Positions 11,277 to 23,436 of a stretch of DNA of 64,000 bases are shown one piece after another. Source of the DNA: Brachypterus glaber. Lineage: Eukaryota > Arthropoda > Insecta > Coleoptera > Kateretidae. Position numbers and translations under genes: made by a program. Position 1 is the stretch's first letter. Each line of letters opens with the position of its first letter. The stretch lies in contig OY294044.1 of assembly GCA_958510825.1 (NCBI GenBank), positions 86,536,895 to 86,600,894 of the forward strand, in the 5' to 3' direction. Under the pieces are notes generated by a model. It had not been told where the DNA came from, did no database searches, and saw only the letters and a program-made list of their open reading frames with translations.

Positions 11277-12886
11277 TATTTAATAATTTATTAATAATAA
11301 AGGACGTAGAGGGTATAAATTTTAGGGCAAAGTATATACTTTGTTTTGGGGGAATTAGAGATGGAAAGCCGCCTTAAACCAGTCTCTGAACCTACATCAA
11401 CCTTTTTGTATTGATTCCATAGGGGTTATTTTGGCACGCCACTGATTCTGAGAAATAGCGTTAAATTAATTTCAAAGTTCACGAGCCGAAAAAAGCTAAT
11501 ATTTTAACGACCTATCATATTGCGATACGATATACTTATAAAATAGGTCACGATTTACTTAACACAGTTTTTGTTTATTAAGAAAGATAAAAAGTTTTGT
11601 AAACTTTTCAGAAATAGCTCGAGAAATAAATTGCCGGTGTTCGGTTGGCACTATTTACGTTTTTGTGTTGTGAAAATTTATGAGGTTAAGTTTTGAATGA
11701 AAAATACATTCAAAAGGTTATGGTGTTCTTTTGAGGTTTATTAAGGGTGATTTGTTAATGATAACTTTAATAGTTATGAAGCTTATTTTAAATATCATGG
11801 AAGTAAGAAAATGCAAAACCCTTAAATGCACGATTATTTACATTATACAAATTTTAAAGAAATATACAAACTAAAGGCTTAAAAATCGACTAAAAATTAT
11901 TTAAAACTTAAAATTTATGTAAAATATTAATTACAAAAAAATTAACTACAATAAAAAAAATTAAATACTATAGTACCTATACTAATGGACGGAAACAATT
12001 ATTATTGTTATTGAGGCATAATGCAACTCCGCATTTTTCGCATATTTTCTTCGTAAACCCTGTACTCGGTACGGATAATATTTTACTTAAAAATACAATT
12101 GATCAAATTCAAAAATCTAAAAAATCTATTATTAGTTACTATCCCCGACAGATTTATTGTTTTTATTACGTTCCTCGACGTTTTATATCCAAAAAATATG
12201 ATTTCCGTCAAACAATTTCTGCCTGTCAGGCAGTAATTTTTGACTGATAACTCGAGAACGCTTTGAGTTAAAGACTTGAAATTTGGACCATAGGTTCATA
12301 GAGTTAAATGGGGTAAAAGCTATTTTACTTTTCAAAAAATAAATTCTTAGCTTTTCGTTTTTTGAAGAAAGAAAAACTTTAGTTTTTCGAAAAAAAAAAT
12401 TGTTTTAATGGACCTAGGCCTACAGGGGAAAGAATTATTTTGTTGGCAGCCTTTCGACAAACAAGTTACATTACTTAAAAATTAAATGATTAAAATTTAA
12501 TTAAGAATTTATTTTTTCTATGGTTGATTAAAATTTAGTCATTTAAAATTTCTAAATTACATTCAAACTTTAAAATTAAAAGCAGGGAACTCAATTAAAA
12601 GTGTTTTATCTGACGGACAGGTACTTTTTATAATAAATCATATGCCCATTAAAAAGCGAAACAATTAAGTACTTAATTGTTTTGCCACTTTGCTCCCAAC
12701 ATCCTATTTGTATTTAAGATGCATTAAATTATCAAACTTTTCACAGATTATGAGTAAGGTACCTATTTTTTGGATTGATTTTAATGAAGGTAATTTTTCA
12801 TAAAAAAATTACGTTGATAGCACGTTTCCTATTTTTTTGATTTTTAAAACTTAGGTATAACTTTTTTGTTATTGTGTGTTTTTTTT

Positions 12887-12940
12887 TAATTTATACGAGT
12901 GATCCTTTTAAATTAAAAGGATCACTCATACGTAAATTAA
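12887..12940. repeat. Near-perfect palindrome
   Basis: GAGTGATCCTTTTAA is followed after no real loop by TTAAAAGGATCACTC, extended outward by TAATTTATA / TACGTAAATTA. Could form a stem of about 25 bp in DNA or RNA. Confidence 0.8.
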
Positions 12941-13349
12941 AAGTTTTAATAAAAGTAAATTTTCCTAAAAAAAATACTTTTATCTTACTTTTCCTTCTAT
13001 TTTTTTTTTCAAATTTGGTCGATTGATCTTTGTAATAAAAGTATTTTTTTAACATTTTCTTTCACTATTTTCGATTTAAAATGTTTAGCCCCAATAACTT
13101 TCTTATTTTTGAAGTGATTCTTTTGAGTTTTAATATGTTTCGTGTCCTTACCAAGACAAGATTTTTCTGAAAATTTGAAGTTGATCGAATCATTCTTTCT
13201 TGAGTTATCGTGTCGGAAAGAAAACGTAACATACGGAAGGATAGAAGAAAGGATATTTATAAAAGTGGTTAAGCATTTTATATAACGTACTCTGGTACAA
13301 AATTTTTCTTTTTTCAGTGTCAACGTATAATACTCCTCTGCGGCGAGTA

Positions 13350-13945
13350 TAGTAAAACGTGGTTTCTAACGTTCCTTAGTTATAATAAGCTATAAAAATC
13401 ATAATATCCCATTACTTTTTTAAGATAAGGCAATTTATTTTAATTCAGATTTTTTTTTCGTCTCATAAACGTCTAAAACGTCGAGAAATGTAAAAAAAAC
13501 AAAAAAGTCAAAAATTTTGACTTTTCGGCGAAGATTTCCATACATCGGCATTAGTAGTACTAAGTGCCGATTTAATTTATTTAACCAGTTTTTAAAACAT
13601 TAATTAAAATTTAATTAAATAAAACAATGTTGACGCGATTTCTAGCGTTCCTTAGTTATAAAAAGCTATAAAAATCATCATTTCAATGAATTTTTTAAGA
13701 TAAGGCAATGTATTTTAATTAAAAATATTTTTTTCGGCTTGTCGGCTATAATTGCAATACATCGACAGTGCCGATGTAATTTATTTAAATAGTTTTAAAA
13801 AAATTAATTAAAACTTAATTATTAAATAAAACAATGTTGACGCGATTTCTAACGTTCCTTAGTTATAAAAATGCTATAAAAATCATCCTTTCAAATGACT
13901 TTTTTAAGATAAGGCAATTTATTTTAATTCAAAAGCATATTTTCG
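13350..13945 (+). repeat. Three diverged direct repeats (about 100-bp core)
   Basis: The core CTAACGTTCCTTAGTTATAA, GCTATAAAAATCAT, TTTTTTAAGATAAGGCAATTTATTTTAATT appears near 13360, 13640 and 13850, with CATCGGCA/GTGCCGAT segments between. Spacings are about 275 and 212 bp. No coding capacity. Confidence 0.75.
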
Positions 13946-14135
13946 TAATGATCGTCATCAATTTTTTTCACGATGTGAAGAAAATTACCATTAAATATCG
14001 TTTTTATCGATGCAGTTGTTTCTTTTATAACTTATGTACCCACTTAAATATAATTGCACCTTAACAAATAAATTGTTAATGGTTCTTGTCCATTTGTAAA
14101 CATCGTATCTCAAATTTTGTTAATTTTCAGTTCTT

Positions 14136-14314
14136 TATACTGGAAATTCAATAAAACCTGCAGTGACTCATACCTTTCCTGCGTTCGTATAAGGGGCCCG
14201 CCTTTGCGAAGCTTCGACGAAATTACGCGAGTCGCACCCGAACTGGCATGATCTTCGCCTTTTACCACATATTCGCAACTGAGTCACTGCAGGTTTTATT
14301 GAATTTCCAGTATA
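14136..14314. mobile_element. MITE family T, copy 1, 35-bp perfect inverted ends
   Basis: TATACTGGAAATTCAATAAA at 14136 is matched exactly, inverted, ending at 14314. The inverted ends are about 35 bp and probably flanked by TA. A second, diverged copy of ends and interior lies at 33408-33554. Tc1/mariner type is likely from TA; the family is not recognised. Confidence 0.85.
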
Positions 14315-14445
14315 GTTAATATGCAAATTGACATGTGGTTCTATAAATAGCTTTATTTCCCCACAGTAAAAAACACGACTAACAGGACAAAAAATATAAA
14401 ATACATTTTAAATGAGAAAAATTTATATCAACATTAACATTAATT

Positions 14446-15181
14446 AAAATTATTACACATAATATAAACAGGTGACTTCAACATTATATTGGTTCTGGTG
14501 AAATTAGTGAGAAATGTTTCACGTTCTCTTGGAACTTAAAAATTAATTTTACCAAGCAATAACTGACAATCAATTTTATTATGCAGTAGTTTATATAGGA
14601 AAGAGAGGGACATATTTATCGTTCTCAAGTCTAATGAGAGTAGATCGAATTTATTTAATAAAGTAATATGATTATATCCTTGAGGAGGATATATCTTTTC
14701 AACTTTATAATTGAGAAATTTTAAAAATAGTCGCTGTATTGACTCCAATTGGTTCTTTTGGTTCTCATAAATCGGATACCAGATTAGTGAGCAATATTCC
14801 AGCTTGGATCTTACAAAACTGAAATACAAAACTTTTAGGCTGCAAGCAGAGCTAAATGAGTTTGTATTACGCATTATAAAACCCAATAATCTGGAAGACG
14901 CTTTACAAATATTATTAACATGCGATACAAAAGTTAACTTGGAGTCATAAGTCACTCCAAAATCCTTAATTTCATAACACCTCTCCAAATCTGTATTATC
15001 TATATTATAATTAAACAAAATTGGGTTTATTTTTCTTGTAAATGTTATAACTTTGCACTTGTTAATATTTAAATTCAGTCTGTTGTTAACACACCATGTA
15101 TTTATTTTGTCTAATTCTTGCTGTCGTAAATAACAATCAAATAAACTTAAAATAGCATAAAATATTTTTAAATCATCATAG
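14446..15181 (-). pseudogene. Jockey/CR1-like non-LTR retrotransposon: reverse transcriptase C-terminal fragment
   Basis: Reading the minus strand from 15180 gives YDDLKIFYAILSLFD, then LDKINTWCVNNRLNLNINKC, IKDFGVTYDSKLTF, FVRSKLEYCSLIWYPIY, ESIQRLFLKFLNY and LLHNKIDCQLL. These are the ordered landmarks of the palm-to-thumb half of LINE reverse transcriptases. The catalytic YADD motif is reduced to YDD at the very edge, and the element is cut there: upstream sequence has stops and no similarity that I can see. A TAA at 14536-14538 breaks the frame, after which VPRERETFLTNFTRTN and SPVYIMCNN still match the family's tail. The element is therefore dead, truncated at the 5' end, and inserted on the same strand as the host gene. 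Confidence 0.88.
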
Positions 15182-16071
15182 GGGAATGTTTAAGACAAAA
15201 TCGAGGGGAAACCTTCCTGGAATTAATTGTACAGACCCGAGAAATTCATATAGGAATTCCCTCGAATTTATTGTAATTTCCGAATTAAATCTACTAACTT
15301 TCGAGCGAGGTTTACTCCTCCGATAACACAGTTGCAAAGGATTGCGTAATGTAGAAAATTTAAAAGGGCTAGCAGGGAGTTAGAGGAAATGTTGACAGGA
15401 CTAGAGAAAAATTCTGTTCATCAAAGATGTAGGGTATGTAGAAAATCTAGAAAAATGAAAGAATTGCATAAGATGGGATGGAGAGGTGCCTCAAACCAGT
15501 ATTTGAATAACTTGATGGTAAGTTTATACAGTGTAAAACATGGGGGTAAAATTAGAGAGTAATAAATTAAATTCATCATTTAAACCGAATTTCTTACTGT
15601 TTTAAAGGAAATTTAACTGAATCTTTAAATTTACGACGACAACGTAATATCCTAAAATCAAGTGTTGTGGAGTGTAAAAGTCTTATTATTTCATCAAGTA
15701 TAACCGAGCGGATAGTTTACTAAACCACCAGTTACCCCTTTCACGACTTTATTAGGAAGCCTCGAGTTCTAGTGAGACGGCCTTTGGAAACAGATTAAAA
15801 CAATAACTTCTTAACTTAAGAATAATATATTAAATAAATGCGATTAAAATTCTTAAACAACATGAAAGATCAATTCTTACTTCTAAAAATTTTATTTCTA
15901 TGCAAAGCCCCTAAATTCTGTTTTCCATTATATTATATAGTAGTTTGCCATTAAACACTACTTACTAAATTATTTTATGTTTGAGATTCCAACTATTCAC
16001 AATAATTTTCAAAGCTCAATTTATTGTCCACATTTTTCTCAGTGTAAATATTAAAACCAGTACATATAAGT

Positions 16072-16193
16072 AGGGACACTAGATCTAGGTCTTAAGTTAG
16101 CAAGACGACAGTCTGTCGCCTTGCTAACTTAAGACCTAGATCTAGTGTCCCTATCTGTCGCCTTGCTAACTTAAGACCTAGATCTAGTGTCCC
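16072..16193. mobile_element. 122-bp hairpin insertion with 10-11-bp target duplication
   Basis: A 40-bp arm (AGGGACACTAGATCTAGGTC and on) is followed immediately by its inverse, then by a second direct copy of that inverse. The block is flanked by TACATATAAGT on both sides (16061-16071 and 16194-16204), the footprint of an insertion. Arms differ by one or two bases, so the event is young. Confidence 0.88.
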
Positions 16194-17560
16194 TACATAT
16201 AAGTGCTTTAAACCACTTTATACTTTATGCTTCGTCAAAATTTCTATCAGTGTTCGTACTAAAAATATTTATAAGTGTCCAAAATGTTGTAATTATTTTT
16301 AAGTCTGATATTACAAGTCTCAAAATCTTTCCAAGTTTAAAAACTATTTTTTATTCAAGAATAATTCTCAAAATTGATCCTACATTTTCAATTAGCACTT
16401 TTTAATGGACATGGAGACACTCTGAACAAAACTGAATATTCAACTATATTTTATTAGCCCAACAAAGAGTTTAAGTATCATCAATTTGCAAGCTAATTGC
16501 TATTCATGACATTTGAAACGATTATTTTAACAATAAATAATAAATGTTTATGAAATTAAGTCAGTGAATCAAGATTTTAAGCTATACCAAAAAGGGTCCG
16601 ATCTAAAGTAGAACAAAACCGGACTTTGCCGAAGTAAATCGTGAAGGCAAAATGTATTTATACTCTGATGAAAGCAATATTATTTTAAAATCGTTAACAC
16701 AATATAAAATATGCGGATCATAATAAGTTTTAAAGTTACAATATTATTTTAAAATTAATGTATGAAATTCGGCAAAATATTACAATTTCTGGTACCGATA
16801 GCCGGTAATTAAATTGCATTAAATATTTTTTACAGTGTATGCATTACATGATAATTTTACGCATAAATAATAGTTAGTATGTATCCAGTGTGTAAATTCC
16901 TTATGTTTATTGTTATAAATACTTAATTTATTCAACAATAAACATGTTTCTTTATAAATAATTTAAAAACAATAATTTCTTTAACCGGTAAAGTTAAGGT
17001 TAGTTTATGCAAAAATTAACGAGCTAACGAGAAATAAAACTAATTTTAGGTCCATACTGCACATGCTTGGTGATAATTAACGAACTAATTGTAAATATAA
17101 TTAATTTTATGACTACACTGCGCATGGGTAAGTATAACTGGGTGCCTTAATTATACTTGCGCGTGCGCAGTGCAGTCAGTATTTTACATACTGAGGTGGA
17201 AAATCTATCATTTCCTGAGGGAAAGTTAGCAAGACCAAGGGACGTAGCCCCGCAGTCTTCTAATTCCCGTAGTGTATTACGGAATATTTATTGTAAAACT
17301 TGTAAACTATTTATACTTTTTTTTAAAACAATAATTATTATTATTAGCTTCGTTAATTTTTGCATAAAATAACCTTTAGAGTATAAACGATACGACGTTT
17401 TCAACGAGACCAGTCGGCATTTTTACTGCGATATGTTATTAATTAAGAGATGCCGATCAATACGTTGTAGACTGGTACTGGTACCCGGGGTACCGTACCT
17501 ATACTTTGCTAAAGTATAGCAAGATAATCTTGGCAAGACAAGCAAGCTTATTTTTAAAAA

Positions 17561-17605
17561 TGGTAGAGCTGTTTGGAAAGGGTTCGAATCCCACTATCGC
17601 CCAGG
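17561..17605 (+). repeat. tRNA-like relic with B-box
   Basis: TGGTAGAGC (as in a tRNA D-arm) is followed after about 11 bases by GGGTTCGAATCCC, a perfect T-arm/B-box. The anticodon arm is missing, so this is not a functional tRNA. It may be a tRNA-derived SINE relic or a degraded tRNA pseudogene. Confidence 0.6.
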
Positions 17606-17607
17606 GT

Positions 17608-18272
17608 GTTTATGGGTCATTATCAAATATGGTTAAAGAAAAATGAAAAATATAAGAGTAGATTTTTTGAATTTTATTGCTTTTATAAAAGAATAAAAAA
17701 GCATTCTTAGACTAATATATATTCAAACCCTTTAGCAAACCGCAGCATAAATAAAAAAGTAACAAAAAATTGTTGCAAATATAAATAAACATTATTACGG
17801 AAAACACGATTTATGTTTGACCAATGCGATTTTCCAGTGAATGATAGAATTTTACTCACCTCTAAATTGTAAGACACTCACTGCTCAAGGATCAGATTTC
17901 AACTAGTCTTCCAGATCAGTTGCCATATAAATGCAAATAAAGCGCAATATTTTTAAATAAAATCATATTTGATCACGGAGTGTGACATCCTTTCCAATGA
18001 TAGGTTTAATTAAAAACACATAAAAAAGTGCTTCATTTACATTTATATGGCAAACTGATCTGGAACACTCTAGTTTCAATCTGATCGTTGAGCAGTGAGT
18101 GTATAAAATTTAGAGGGTAAGTAGAATTTCATCGGTTTGCTAAAGGTTTAAATACATATTAGCCTAAGAATATCTTCTTAACTCTTTCGTAAAAGCAATA
18201 AAATTGTAAAAAAATACCTTTATATTCTTTATTTTTGTTTAACCATATTTAATAATAACCCTTATATAATTA
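17608..18272. mobile_element. Foldback element of about 665 bp
   Basis: Left arm from GGGTCATTATCAAATATGGTTA (17608) is repeated inverted up to TAACCATATTTAATAATAACCC (18272). The arms run about 300 bp with small differences. Inner landmarks CTCACTGCTCAAGGATCAGA / TCTGATCGTTGAGCAGTGAG agree. No coding frame. Confidence 0.85.
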
Positions 18273-18914
18273 AAGAGTCAAGCTTTCATACGAAGCTAAA
18301 CGCCATTGACTTGATTTTTTAGGAGGAACAAAAATTTGATTCATCTTATTGCAGAACCGACATTAACAAACAGTATTTAAAATTCGATAGTAGGCATGTA
18401 GTTTGGTTTTGTAAAAATCTCGTTGCTATAACACAAAAAGTTCCCGAGTTAACTTTTAAATAACAATCGAATTTTTGGAAACTCCCTTGCGAGTCGATTT
18501 TCGACATATTTTTATGGGAACTTTTTTCATATTTTGGAATGCAGAATGACCCCTTAAGCAGAATTTAGGCTACATTTCTTGTAAGGAGTTATTCATTATA
18601 TAGCTATTTCAGAATCATCCTGTATTTACAGTCATATTATTTGATTTTTTGTTAATGTTAAGCGAAATAAAATGGTTATATCCGGTCCCTGAAAGTTTTT
18701 ACCCTGTGTCCCACCCTGTTTGAACCTCAGGAATTATAATTTAAAAACGGCGGTTTGTTATTCTTGGAAATGAAAACTAAATTAAAAAAAACAGATTGTA
18801 TGTTCTACATTCAAACTTCAAAATATTTAAAATGTTTGCATGTGCAATAATAATAATTGCATTTATGCAGATATTTAAACCCGTTGTACATTTTTTACAT
18901 AACAATTTTAATAG

Positions 18915-19818
18915 CAGGGGAAGGTGGTGTACCTTTGATCGATTTTTATATTTATTTTTTTTTTTTGATGTAATTTTTATTGAATGCAACCCATTTAGAC
19001 ACGCGTGAGCATTTAGGTCTTTACTCCTAAAGTACATGTTTTGCAAATTTTAAACAGCATTTACAATTATGTTATTAGGAATTTTATAAAAAGCCTTCAA
19101 TGGTTAAAGGTACAATAGGTATGTTGTACCTTTGACCTTGGTACTTTTTTTTTGGTCTAAAACAAATATAATTTCATTACGCGACTTCTTCATTTTGTTT
19201 AAATGAAAGATTAAAGTAGGTTTTTTCAAATTAAAATGTCTAGACGCTTCTCCTATGGCCATTTTATGTTCTTTTATGAACCTAATAGCGGTTTCCAGAT
19301 CTTCTTTACGAATTTTGACCCTTTAACACCGGTCTTGCTCGTTGGCATCTTGCAAACTATAAACTAAAAATAATATTCGTTGGTAAAAATGTAGGCTAGC
19401 GAAATCCGTTATACCTTTGATCCGTCAAAGGTACAACACTTGTTAGTGGTCAAAGGTACAAGACCAGGTCATTTCAAACTGGAGGGGCCGCCGTTATTTT
19501 TAGGTTAATATTATTAACTCTAAAACATTTAAGCTTCTTCTAGAAAGGCAACTTTACATTTGGATATATTTAATGTCAAAATAAGCAATTTGGCAAAAAA
19601 GTTATGAGGCAAGTTAAAACTTAAAAATACTTACTTTTGCCAGTCGAAACTTTATGGAGGGAAAGTACGTACCCATTTTTAACTCGCGTCAGGTTTAGTA
19701 ACATCTCTACCGGGTAAACTATACACTAACTATATTAATTTACATACATACTCATACAGTGCTCTGTATTACGTAGTGGTTAAAGGTACAACGGGTCAAA
19801 GGTACAACACCTTCCCCT
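18915..19818 (-). pseudogene. Non-autonomous DNA transposon carrying a psq/pogo-type helix-turn-helix relic
   Basis: Termini AGGGGAAGGTGGTGTACCTT and the inverse AAGGTACAACACCTTCCCCT bound about 904 bp. TACCTTTGA/TCAAAGGTA motifs recur inside. On the minus strand, 19348-19176 encodes MPTSKTGVKGS and, after a one-base frame slip, KIRKEDLETAIRFIKEHKMA and ASRHFNLKKPTLIFHLNKM. This is the pattern of the N-terminal psq-type DNA-binding domain of pogo-like transposases. The catalytic domain is absent. The call as pogo-like rests on this domain and the CAG/TA-like ends. Confidence 0.7.
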
Positions 19819-21161
19819 ATCCATTGGCGGTCCGAAATGACAACTGGTTTTCCAATAATTAATTTTTTCTTTGCCCCCTTAAAATCTACACATTTGCAAA
19901 TTCCCTGATTTCCCTGATCAAAAGTAAGAATTTTCCCTGATTTTAGTAAACATAAAAAAGTTTTCAGAAACAATATGCACAAAAAAATAATACACTCCCT
20001 TATGGTTAATCAAAGTCGATCAAAGTTTTTTCAGAAAATAAAATTGTATAAATACTCAAAAAAGCTGTGCTATTTTAAATATTCCGCCAAGAAACGTTTA
20101 GGTTAACTTCTGTATGGCATTAATTCTTTGTGGTAGGTAGGAAACTATTTTTATATGCATACATTTGAAATGTTTAGTTTAAAAATACCTTTAATTCCTG
20201 AGGAGTATACATGAATAGTCCAGTCAAATAACGAGAAATTCCCCTTTAAAATATCAGCCCGTGTACATTTATTGCAATTTAGATTTTTTATATGACTGGG
20301 CAATATAACATCGACCCACAAAAAAATTTAAGTTATAGGATCAGGGAGCTTTACTCTGTGAGATTGGTTTTCAGCGACCAAGAATAAAATCTGTAATTCT
20401 GAGTAATTGTTATTTTTTATTTTGGATGTAATCGAAGAACCAAAAATACACGAAGTTTCACATAATTTTTTATAAATTCTAGTAAAATTTAAACAAAACA
20501 TTTGTTTGCATTTTATTATTTAGAATGCATGGATTAAATGCATTTTAAATGTCCCACAAACATTTGTAATAACTCTTGTTGTAGGATTATAATCTAACAA
20601 TAATAAACTAAGAATTATTAGTTCTTAAAATAGTTAAGGCGATTTGAAAACTGCTGCCAGCAAAATAATGCTTTCCCCTGTAGGGGAAACACAAAAAATA
20701 TCTTTTTTTTTTGAAAAAAACGAAGAATATGGCAATTGTCACCCGTCTAGAAAGGGTATCCCTTTCAATAGTTAATATTAATTTTAAAACCTAGTTTTAA
20801 AGTACCTTTAATTCCTCAGGAGTACACATGAATGTTCCAAAAATAATCCAAAAACTAAAAATTCACAAGTTTCACATCAATTAAGTTTTATAAATCCTGT
20901 TAAAACAGAAAAATTGTTTATTAATAAATATTAACTTATCGCTAAAACAAAGTACACTCGAAATCGTTAAATTTTAAACCAAGTTTGTTTATCTGTATAA
21001 ACAAATGATAGCGGTTTTGAAACGTCCTTGTTCACTTTTACTTTTCGTTCTATCACTACATGGTTAAGTAGACAAAAAACGCATAAAAATAAACCGTGTT
21101 ATTTATAAAATTCGCACAAATCTGTCCTGTCTAATAATAACTGGCGCGAGCGTACACTTAG

Positions 21162-21183
21162 AGCTCTAGAGGCCTCTAGAGCT
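21162..21183. repeat. 22-bp perfect palindrome
   Basis: AGCTCTAGAGGCCTCTAGAGCT reads the same on both strands, in a locally GC-richer stretch. No function can be assigned. Confidence 0.9.
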
Positions 21184-21424
21184 TGAACATCTTATCTTGA
21201 CGGAAATTTAGACACTGAATGGGTATCTACTACGGCTTCACAATTTAAAAACACGACGGGATAAATGCGGTCTACGTTAGGTTAGCTTTCATCACGGGGG
21301 GTGAAAATAGATGGTAGCTTCGCCCCAGTTTAGGGTAGGTTCCAAATTTAGAATAGCGGTGACTCACGATAGCATAAACCATATTTTTCGAAATACTAAG
21401 AACCATATTTTTCGAAATAATCAC

Positions 21425-21935
21425 ACCTCGGCCAAATAAAACTTTAGTTTAAGGTTGTCAAAGAGAACTATTAACTGATCTTGAAAGCTGTAGTAGGCAC
21501 TTGAAGTAATCAGTAAAATTCCAGCTGGTCCTGTTCTCGATATAATGGTAAAAGTTCTTCAGGAGAACCCTCAGCAAAGCAAATACAGCTTTGTTTTAGG
21601 CTTCTTCAGATGGTTTCACACCTTAATAAAAATTCTACACGTACTTAAATTTAACCTAATAAATACAGTTGTAATGTTTTTTTCGAAATGTAATGAAAAT
21701 CATGATTTTTAGTTAACATATTTAGAATCTGTGCAAAAAGTACTACAATAAATATCTAATTTGATATATTGCTAATGATGGAGGACTCTCCTGAACACTT
21801 TTACCATTATCTTGAGAACCGGACTAGCTGGGATTTTACTGATTATTTTTCTGTAAAGTCGCCACCTTTAGCTTTCAAGATTAATTAAGACTTCTCTGTG
21901 ATTACCTTTTTTAACTAAAGTTTTATTTGGTGTGC
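21425..21935. mobile_element. Foldback element of about 510 bp
   Basis: CCAAATAAAACTTTAGTT at about 21434 matches the inverse AACTAAAGTTTTATTTGG ending at about 21932. The arms also share GTAAAATTCCAGCTGGTCC / GGACTAGCTGGGATTTTAC and ATAATGGTAAAAG / CTTTTACCATTAT. Diverged, non-coding. Confidence 0.8.
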
Positions 21936-22059
21936 ACTTTTTTAGAAGCTTAAAACTTATAGTCACCTATTATAATAAAATTATAGTCACCTATTACAAT
22001 AAAATTATTGTGGCCAATAGTGATCCGTTTTTTTTTTTGTTTTTTTTTTTCAATTTACC

Positions 22060-23068
22060 TATACCTGGTGAGTTTCAGTCCCTGGCCACCCCCTAAAATG
22101 AAATTTTTTTCAATCCGATCAAAGCAAATTTGTTGTTGCTTATATTTCTTAACAAGTGCTACAAAATGGCGTACAACATATTTTTTTTTGCACTTCCGGT
22201 TTCGCAACCCCTGAGGAAACCCCTTTTACATTTGTGAATTCAAAAAACAATTTTACATCTAAAAAAAAATCATTTAATTAATTTTTTATTTATTAAAAAA
22301 AAACCTAATTGACTTTATTTTCGGCAAAAGCGGAATTAAAAGCAAAAAAAAGTACGTCATTCTGTAGCCCTTACAATAGCTATATAGGGTTATTCTTTTA
22401 AATGGTACCCCCCGTAACTTTTGAACGGAATGAGATATAAACTTTCCAAAGTTAATTTTTTTAAAATATTGAAAATTTCATCAATTTTAAAGAAAAAAGA
22501 ATCTTGAAAAAAACTATTAAAAAATAAATAGTTACATGGTTAAATAGAGTATTTTAAGCTCTTTAAAATGACGTATCACAAGACCTAGGGTGCCATTTAA
22601 AATATTGTCCCCCACTATTTAAAAGAATAACCCTGTATAGCGCAACAAAAAGTTAAGTTATGAAGGAAAAACCGTTTTAAAAAAATTAAAGTCAAAAAAA
22701 ATACGAAATTTTGTTTTTTTCATAAAATTTGTATTTTTCCCACATTAGGCAAATAAATAAGATTTTATTTATGAAAAATAAATCTTGTATGTTAATAAAA
22801 AAAAATTAAAAAAGTACTGAAAAAAAATTTAAAGTTTTTAAATTATTTTTTTTTGTATGTGAATTTGTTTTTTGGATCCAAAAATGCAAAAATATACAGG
22901 GGGTCTCATTAACTTATTTCCCGACGAAACCGGAAGTGTAAAAAAAAATTTTGTGTGTCATTTTGTAGCTATTGTTTAGAAATATAAGCTATAAAAAATT
23001 GCTTTGATCCGATTGAAAACAACCTAATTTTAGGGGGTGTGCATGGACTGAAACTCACCCGGTATACA
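22060..23068. mobile_element. Foldback element of about 1 kb
   Basis: Ends TATACCTGGTGAGTTTCAGTCC and the inverse GGACTGAAACTCACCCGGTATA. Arms extend about 170 bp (TTCAATCCGATCAAAGCAA / TTGCTTTGATCCGATTGAA, GCACTTCCGGTTTCG / CGAAACCGGAAGTG). The interior is A/T-rich and holds a second related inverted pair with ACTTTTGAACGGAATGAGAT. No transposase frame. Confidence 0.85.
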
Positions 23069-23436
23069 TGATACGTTTTTTTTGTTTTTTTCAATTTATA
23101 CACCTTAAAAGTAAAAAGGTGGGAATCACCGTAGGTACCAATTTGATGGGCTGTTCATTATTTGTGGTATACTTTACTATTACACTATTCTATAATTATT
23201 GTCGCGCCGCTGGCTATTTGTAATACTATACTATTAAATTTCATTCAATGTTACCTATGACTCCGTTTATTATTACTACGGTCTTGTAGTTTGGAATTTT
23301 TAAATTACATACTTTTTTTTTAATTTACGATTTTTGCTCCAGTGCAATTTTTAACACGGGTACCTTGATTAAAATAAAAGTAAAGTAATATTACACGGTT
23401 CGCCGTTATTCACGTTTAGTACGACTTTGGAAAATA

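Noticed and set aside
10109..11446. CAGTGGCG...CGCCACTG pair as ends of one hAT element
   Set aside because: The flanking 8-bp sequences do not match, so I cannot show a target duplication; likely unrelated ends.
13009..13323. Minus-strand 104-codon frame
   Set aside because: Lies in a diverged copy of the interspersed repeat family; the peptide is Lys/Ile/Phe-rich with no domain.
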